Assembly: GCA_028565635.1 (NCBI GenBank)
Contig: JAOXYB010072499.1
Location: 26,836-41,505 of the forward strand
DNA: 14,670 nt
From: Phoronis ovalis
Lineage: Eukaryota; Phoronida; Phoronidae
Direction: 5' to 3'
The notes under the pieces are model-generated. The model made no database searches, was not told the origin of the DNA, and worked only from the letters and a program-made list of their open reading frames with translations. Positions 10,888 to 14,670 of the stretch are shown piece after piece. How positions within the stretch are numbered: the first letter of the stretch is position 1; every line of letters starts with the position of its first letter. The translations under genes were made by a program, and so were the position numbers.

Positions 10888-11336
10888 CCGGTGCATGGAA
10901 GTACTGCCATTCAAAGTCACTATATATATGTGCCGCCCAATAGGCCCCCTTTTTTCACCACAGGGTATGTTTTTCACGTTTCTCAAAGCTTTATTTAACA
11001 CAGGGTATACTTTTCTTGTTGGATATTTACCACAGGGTATATTTTCAAGAAATATTCATTTACCACAAGGTGTATTTCTTGGAAAACGCATTTACGACAG
11101 GTATGAAAAATTAAGGTTCGTAAAATTTTCCATAATTATGTACCACGGGGTATATGATGTACAAGTGAATTTTACACATGGTATCTATTTCGGAAGAGTT
11201 ATTTACGACAGGGTATATTTTTCATGTTTTTTCATTTACGACAGGGTATATTTTTGGTGATCTTTATTTACCACAGGATCAGGGTTTTTTACCCTGGGCC
11301 GCACACCCTACCAACTTTTCTGTCACTACCCCCTGG
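10888..11336 (+). mobile_element. Non-autonomous DNA transposon 1, hAT-like (449 bp)
   Basis: The element is bounded by a perfect 8-bp duplication (ACATCAAC). Its two termini differ but are related. The left (type A) starts CCGGTGCATGG and carries TATGTGCCGCCC some 40 bp inside. The right (type B), read inward on the minus strand, starts CCAGGGGGTAGTGAC and carries GGTGTGCGGCCC. The middle is an array of about nine units near 32 bp. There is no transposase, so mobilisation would need a partner supplying one in trans. An 8-bp duplication with CAGGG-like ends suggests the hAT superfamily; other superfamilies with 8-bp duplications (P, Merlin) are not excluded. Two open frames inside are artefacts of the array. 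Confidence 0.85.
10958..11270 (+). repeat. Tandem array inside transposon 1, about 9 units near 32 bp
   Basis: Units begin with variants of CCACAGGGTATATTTTT or CGACAGGGTATATTTTT and end in ATTTA. Lengths in order are about 40, 32, 33, 32, 48, 32, 31, 33 and 32 bp, followed by a broken tenth unit at 11271. The last two full units are the most alike. Confidence 0.85.
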
Positions 11337-11344
11337 ACATCAAC
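11337..11344 (+). repeat. Right 8-bp target-site duplication of transposon 1
   Basis: This is ACATCAAC, an exact copy of 10880-10887, immediately after the CCCCCTGG terminus. Confidence 0.85.
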
Positions 11345-11522
11345 ACTTCCTGGTGTTCTTAGTGATCAAATTTTGTTTGTTTGTTTCACTCTGAAATTTG
11401 ATGATTAGCTTCATTTATAACTATGCAATATTCTTTGCTCTCAGGTAACAAACGCTATGCTGTTTAAGGTTTATAGTTCATAGTTAAGATGATGATTCAC
11501 ATAGTAATGGAGAAACCACTAT

Positions 11523-11530
11523 ACATTTCC
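11523..11530 (+). repeat. Left 8-bp target-site duplication of transposon 2
   Basis: ACATTTCC here is repeated exactly at 11843-11850 on the other side of the element. Confidence 0.85.
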
Positions 11531-11842
11531 AGCAGGGGGCACTGACAATATTTTTAGACTGGGATGTGCAGGCAACTCAAAATATGCACCCATTATTAGG
11601 GATTTTAGTCTCAAAGATGGACTCATTTTAAGGTTTTCTCTCAAAAAAATTTCCCGGAAATACTAAATTTAAATGAAATTGTGAAAAAGCGATCCATTTT
11701 TAGGGATTCTATTGAAAAGTGGACTCATTTTTAGGCATATTTCTGTGAAAAGTGGACCCATTTTTAGGGATTTATCAGTGAACAAGTGACCCATTTGGAC
11801 AGCACACCCCTGTATTCATCATATATGTAAGTTCCCTCCGGG
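11531..11842 (-). mobile_element. Non-autonomous DNA transposon 2, same family, opposite orientation (312 bp)
   Basis: The element is bounded by a perfect 8-bp duplication (ACATTTCC). The left end (AGCAGGGGGCACTGAC, with GGATGTGCAGGC inside) is the type B terminus. The right end, read inward (CCCGGAGGGAAC, with GGGGTGTGCTGTCC inside), is type A, so it lies opposite to transposon 1. The interior holds about four diverged units near 33 bp built on GTGGACCCATTTTTAGGGATT, which reverse-complement to the GGGT...TTTTCA unit of transposon 1. No coding capacity is present. It interrupts R2a, and R2b shows the uninterrupted arrangement. Confidence 0.85.
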
Positions 11843-11850
11843 ACATTTCC
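11843..11850 (+). repeat. Right 8-bp target-site duplication of transposon 2
   Basis: This is ACATTTCC, an exact copy of 11523-11530, directly after the type A terminus. Confidence 0.85.
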
Positions 11851-12349
11851 CAATACAGTTGCATTAGATTGATTTGAGGGGAGTCCCTGAGATAGACAAT
11901 TCAACAAATTTGTTCACAGAAAGTATGACTACAACACTTATAGCTATGCAGGTGTGAAAAATATGAAATGTACTAAGATGCCCAAGGTGCACCACAAAAT
12001 ACTAACTATGAAACATAAGGTGCACTACAAGAAATATTTCATAAAAGTTAAGATTTAATTATCACATTTCAATGTGACAAACATAATCAGATCACTGCAA
12101 ACAAGAACAGAAAATTGTTTTGGCAGTAACATTCACGAGAAAGTTGAGAAAATTTTGTTCGTCCTATGATTATGTTTATATTTATACTAGTTTTAATTCA
12201 AACAATACAGTTATTTTTAAAAAATGGTAATCAAAATCATGTCTGTATTTCTGAGTGACAGTTTGCAGAACAGACAGACAACAAATAAAACTAGTATGCT
12301 ACCCCAGCATTCTACCTGTAAACATCCAAAGTAAAAAATAAACTAAATT

Positions 12350-12515
12350 CTGGCCTTATGTTCCAAATTGAAATTTAAAAAGCTGCCCCTAATAGTTTTT
12401 TCAGAAATTTATCTCTGTCATGGTGATTTTATTAGATGTCTTTTAAAGTGCTTTTGACAATAGCAATTAAAGCAATGTTTTATTCATTTTAATTATCTGG
12501 CATAATTTGACGAAA
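12350..12515 (+). repeat. Diverged repeat R1, copy b
   Basis: This is the partner of 10320-10580 about 2 kb to the left. The opening TGGCCTTATGTTCC matches exactly and later blocks match with gaps. On the minus strand this copy would fall in, or just beyond, the 3' UTR of PTRH2. Confidence 0.5.
12478..12483 (-). terminator. Candidate poly(A) signal of PTRH2
   Basis: TTTATT on the plus strand reads AATAAA on the minus strand, about 330 nt past the stop codon. A second one lies at 12428-12433. Which is used cannot be told from sequence alone. Confidence 0.35.
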
Positions 12516-12810
12516 CTTGTAACAGCATTTATATTTAAAACTAAATCCATTATCACATGCATATTCAAAAAATGCATCAACAAAATATTACAAAAAAGTC
12601 CAACATATTTTTTGAAATTGCTATTAGATTGTTTATCATTAAGTTCTATTCCGCAATTCTACACGGAAAACCAGTGAAATTAGAAGAAATCAAGAATCCT
12701 CCAAGCTGCATTCTTGTACTGTAAAATATGTTGTAAATGCCATTGCAGAGACAAATCCAGTATTCTGTGTAGAATTTTTGTATTTGTTATTACTAAAACT
12801 TGATTCTTTG

Positions 12811-14474
12811 CTAATAAAGCTTCAGATGACCTGTTACTGTGTCAATCAGGCTAGCTGGTCCTGTAAATAAAATAGCAGAGTAAATAAATATAACAAGCAA
12901 AACAACAAGCATGCTAATTTTTTTTAAGACATGAGAAAAATACTAATTATAGCAAGCTTAAAAAAATTAATATGATAATTTTTGTACTGACGATGTGTGT
13001 TTGTAAGCTTGAAATTAAATTAACAATAATATTGATATTTGAAGTTATTCCAGAACTGAATGAATATTTTGTTTTTCACCTGGTCCGACACCTAGTACTG
13101 TCATGGATCCAGATGGTATTTGTGTGCGACCAGCATCTCTAATTACACTTGTAATTAACCCTGCTGCTTTGGCTTTTTCAGAAAGTTCTAATCTAAAATG
13201 GAAGTTCAATACAGTACACCATAATTATGAAAAATAAAAATGGGTCTTGTTAAACACATGTCAAGTTAGCCTATCTTGTTTAGTGGGAAACTGGTTATTT
13301 TCTTTTAAAAGCAATCTATAAAAGGAAAAAAATATGAGAATATAATAATATGCACAAAAATATGAGATATGACAGCTATGTATGACAACAAAGATCAGCT
13401 TTTTTTTTACTAAAAGTTAGAAAACAGTAGAATAATCTGTTATATAAAGTTGACAGAGACAGTGCTTCTGTATGTATGTATGTTCTGCTTCATTAAGTAC
13501 TTTTTACTGATTGTAATATAATGTACCCAAAAAGAATTTAAATTTTAAAATACAACAATCATAACATTAGAAACCTTCTTGCAAATTTCAACTAAACCAC
13601 AAATTTCTTTTACAGTTTTCCTGAGTGTCATTTTCTTGTTTGTTTGTATCACTTTGAAATATGGTAAGAAGGTTCAGCTATATAGTTACAAAATAATCAC
13701 TGCCTCAGATAAAAGAAAAATCGAGTAAAAGATTTACAGTTCACAGTTATGATGACATGTTCTTCATATACACAATGAAGTGAGGAACCCATTATAAACT
13801 TGCAAATGCACTTGCACTAGAATACCCTAGATTGATACCAGTCTTGTGGAAGAGTCCTGAAGCCCTCATACACCATTTGACTAAGCAGGTGTGAAAAATA
13901 TATAATTTTACTAACTGTGCCTGTTAAAGACCACCACAAGAAATATTTGATGATTACAGCTAAAACTCAATTATCACATTTCATTGTGACATAAACACTC
14001 AAACAAACATGATCTGATAACTGCTAACAACAGCAGGGAAAATGTTTTTGTAGTAAAATTCGCCAGAAAGATGAGTTTGCAGCTAAGCTGCTAATGCTTG
14101 TAATTTATACAGTTTCAGTCCACAGCACAAGTTAATGAACAGCAAGCTGCTATCAAAATTAAAACTACTTTGTTCACACAGTGGCAGACCCAGGCGCATA
14201 TCAGGTGAATTAGAACACGTAACAACACAATACTGCATCCTACCAATTGTTTAAAAACAGATACACCTGGATCTGCTTTGTACATTAGTGCAAGGATAAC
14301 TTCATATTCAACAACAAACTTTGTAATAATAAATAAGTCCATATATGCTTACAAAGATTCCTGAGTGTCAGTCTTTACACAGACTTTAGGCTGGCCAGAG
14401 GCTTCCCATAGTTGTAGTAATGTACTATTTTTTTTACTTATTTTTCTATAATTGTTAACAGCAGCATGACAACA
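12811..14474 (-). CDS. PTRH2: Peptidyl-tRNA hydrolase 2, C-terminal three exons (5' part beyond window)
   Basis: Three coding exons on the minus strand: 14474-14353, 13192-13080 and 12860-12811. Together they encode 94 residues ending at TAG. Phases agree at both junctions: TCTTT|GTAAGC to TTTAG|A completes a Leu codon, and GGACCAG|GTGAAA to TTTACAG|GA completes a Gly codon. The translation has CCHAAVNNYRK, LLQLWEASGQPKVCVK, IRDAGRTQIPSGS and [21 protein letters not shown] (in two exon parts), closely following vertebrate PTRH2/Bit1. The family (Pth2 fold) cleaves peptidyl-tRNA to free tRNA; in animals it is mitochondrial and linked to anoikis. The DAGRTQ motif belongs to the active site. The N-terminal region with the GKGK lysine must lie in exons right of 14670, since 14475 is an acceptor. 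Introns are 219 and 1160 bp; the larger holds repeat R2b. If the last donor were skipped, the frame would stop after GEKQNIHSVLE, which lacks the family's C-terminus. Confidence 0.95.
13616..14118 (+). repeat. Diverged repeat R2, copy b (intron of PTRH2)
   Basis: This uninterrupted relative of 11345-12160 lies wholly within the 1160-bp PTRH2 intron (13193-14352). Shared blocks keep the same order and orientation. It lacks transposon 2 at the equivalent place (about 13798-13805). Confidence 0.75.
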
Positions 14475-14584
14475 CTGAAAGAAACATAATAAAAATAAAA
14501 AAACATTTTTATCTATTTTAATTAATTTCATTCCAAATAATATTTTAAAAAATGCTAAAAATAATATTTTATAGTAGTTTTACA

Positions 14585-14670
14585 CCCCGGGGGGGGGGGT
14601 ACTCAGGTTATTTTTTGGTGGAGGTGTGCAGCCGAGTTGAAAATTTTGGATTTGGATTGTATACTTTTCA
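14585..14670 (-). mobile_element. Transposon 3, type B terminus only (cut by window edge)
   Basis: A CCCC plus eleven-G run leads into TACTCAGG, then TTATTTTTTGGTGG and AGGTGTGCAGCCGAG. These match in order the type B termini of transposons 1 (read from the minus strand) and 2. The rest of the element lies right of the window, in the PTRH2 intron upstream of the 14474 exon. The far terminus and the target duplication cannot be seen. Confidence 0.7.

Larger units (their letters stand above)
11345..12160 (+). repeat. Diverged repeat R2, copy a (interrupted by transposon 2)
   Basis: This copy is homologous in order and orientation to 13616-14118. Shared blocks include TTGTTTGTTTG..TCACT.TGAAAT, GCAGGTGTGAAAAATAT, CACAAGAAATATTT and AATTATCACATTTCA.TGTGACA, and then a block around AACAGCAGGGAAAAT (11345-11522 and 11851-12160 excluding the insertion). 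The homology may continue weakly further right. Whether this is an old transposon family or part of a segmental duplication is not settled. Confidence 0.75.

Noticed and set aside
10895-11408. Two overlapping plus-strand open frames of 121 and 76 codons with recurring YDRVYF and TTGYIF-like peptides
   Set aside because: They are translations of the 32-bp tandem array inside transposon 1; the unit length is not a multiple of three and the peptides only echo the DNA repeat.
12300-12362. Possible relic of the PTRH2 QPKV exon at the join of R2a and R1b (GGCCAG on the minus strand)
   Set aside because: Only a handful of bases match and no frame survives; it cannot be told from chance without alignment.
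14349-14531. Starting the PTRH2 frame at the ATG encoded at 14531
   Set aside because: The residues before CCHAAV are intronic (a pyrimidine-rich tract ending TTTCAG), and the family has a conserved N-terminal part that must come from an upstream exon.

Overview
The window looks like nuclear DNA from an invertebrate animal. It is AT-rich, has spliced protein genes with short introns and GT-AG junctions, and carries short non-autonomous DNA transposons. The two recognisable genes (a Snail-family repressor with a SNAG-like N-terminus, and PTRH2) and the style of the repeats fit a lophotrochozoan, most likely a mollusc such as a bivalve. That placement is inference; no sequence search was possible.

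Layout, left to right. Positions 1-6000 hold no gene I can support: only two short tandem duplications, a lone CRE octamer and one unexplained open frame. Positions about 6003-8930 hold a complete two-exon Snail-family gene on the minus strand. The coding sequence joins 8886-8712 to 7633-6564 and gives 414 residues with five zinc fingers. Positions 8887-9324 form its upstream region, with a TATA-like box, CCAAT and GC boxes, two CAGGTG E-boxes (the Snail target sequence) and a cluster of three GGATTA motifs. A perfect 43-bp palindrome lies at 9582-9624.

Positions 10320-12515 are a repeat-rich intergenic stretch. Two short DNA transposons of one family (10888-11336 and 11531-11842) lie in opposite orientations, and each is flanked by a perfect 8-bp target-site duplication. 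The second interrupts a diverged repeat (R2a) whose uninterrupted relative (R2b) sits about 2 kb away. A third family member starts at about 14585 and runs off the right edge.

Positions 12811-14474 carry the last three coding exons of a minus-strand PTRH2 gene (peptidyl-tRNA hydrolase 2). R2b lies in one of its introns and the third transposon in the next intron upstream. Neither gene was visible as a single open frame across its whole length: the first Snail exon and the PTRH2 terminal exons were joined by matching splice phases and family sequence.

The genes share no evident pathway. One encodes a developmental transcriptional repressor and the other a housekeeping and mitochondrial enzyme; they are neighbours on the same strand about 3.9 kb apart. 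The most interesting items are the transposon family with its empty-site paralogue, the 23-residue internal repeat and eh1-like motif in the Snail protein, and the likely Snail and GGATTA sites upstream of the gene.
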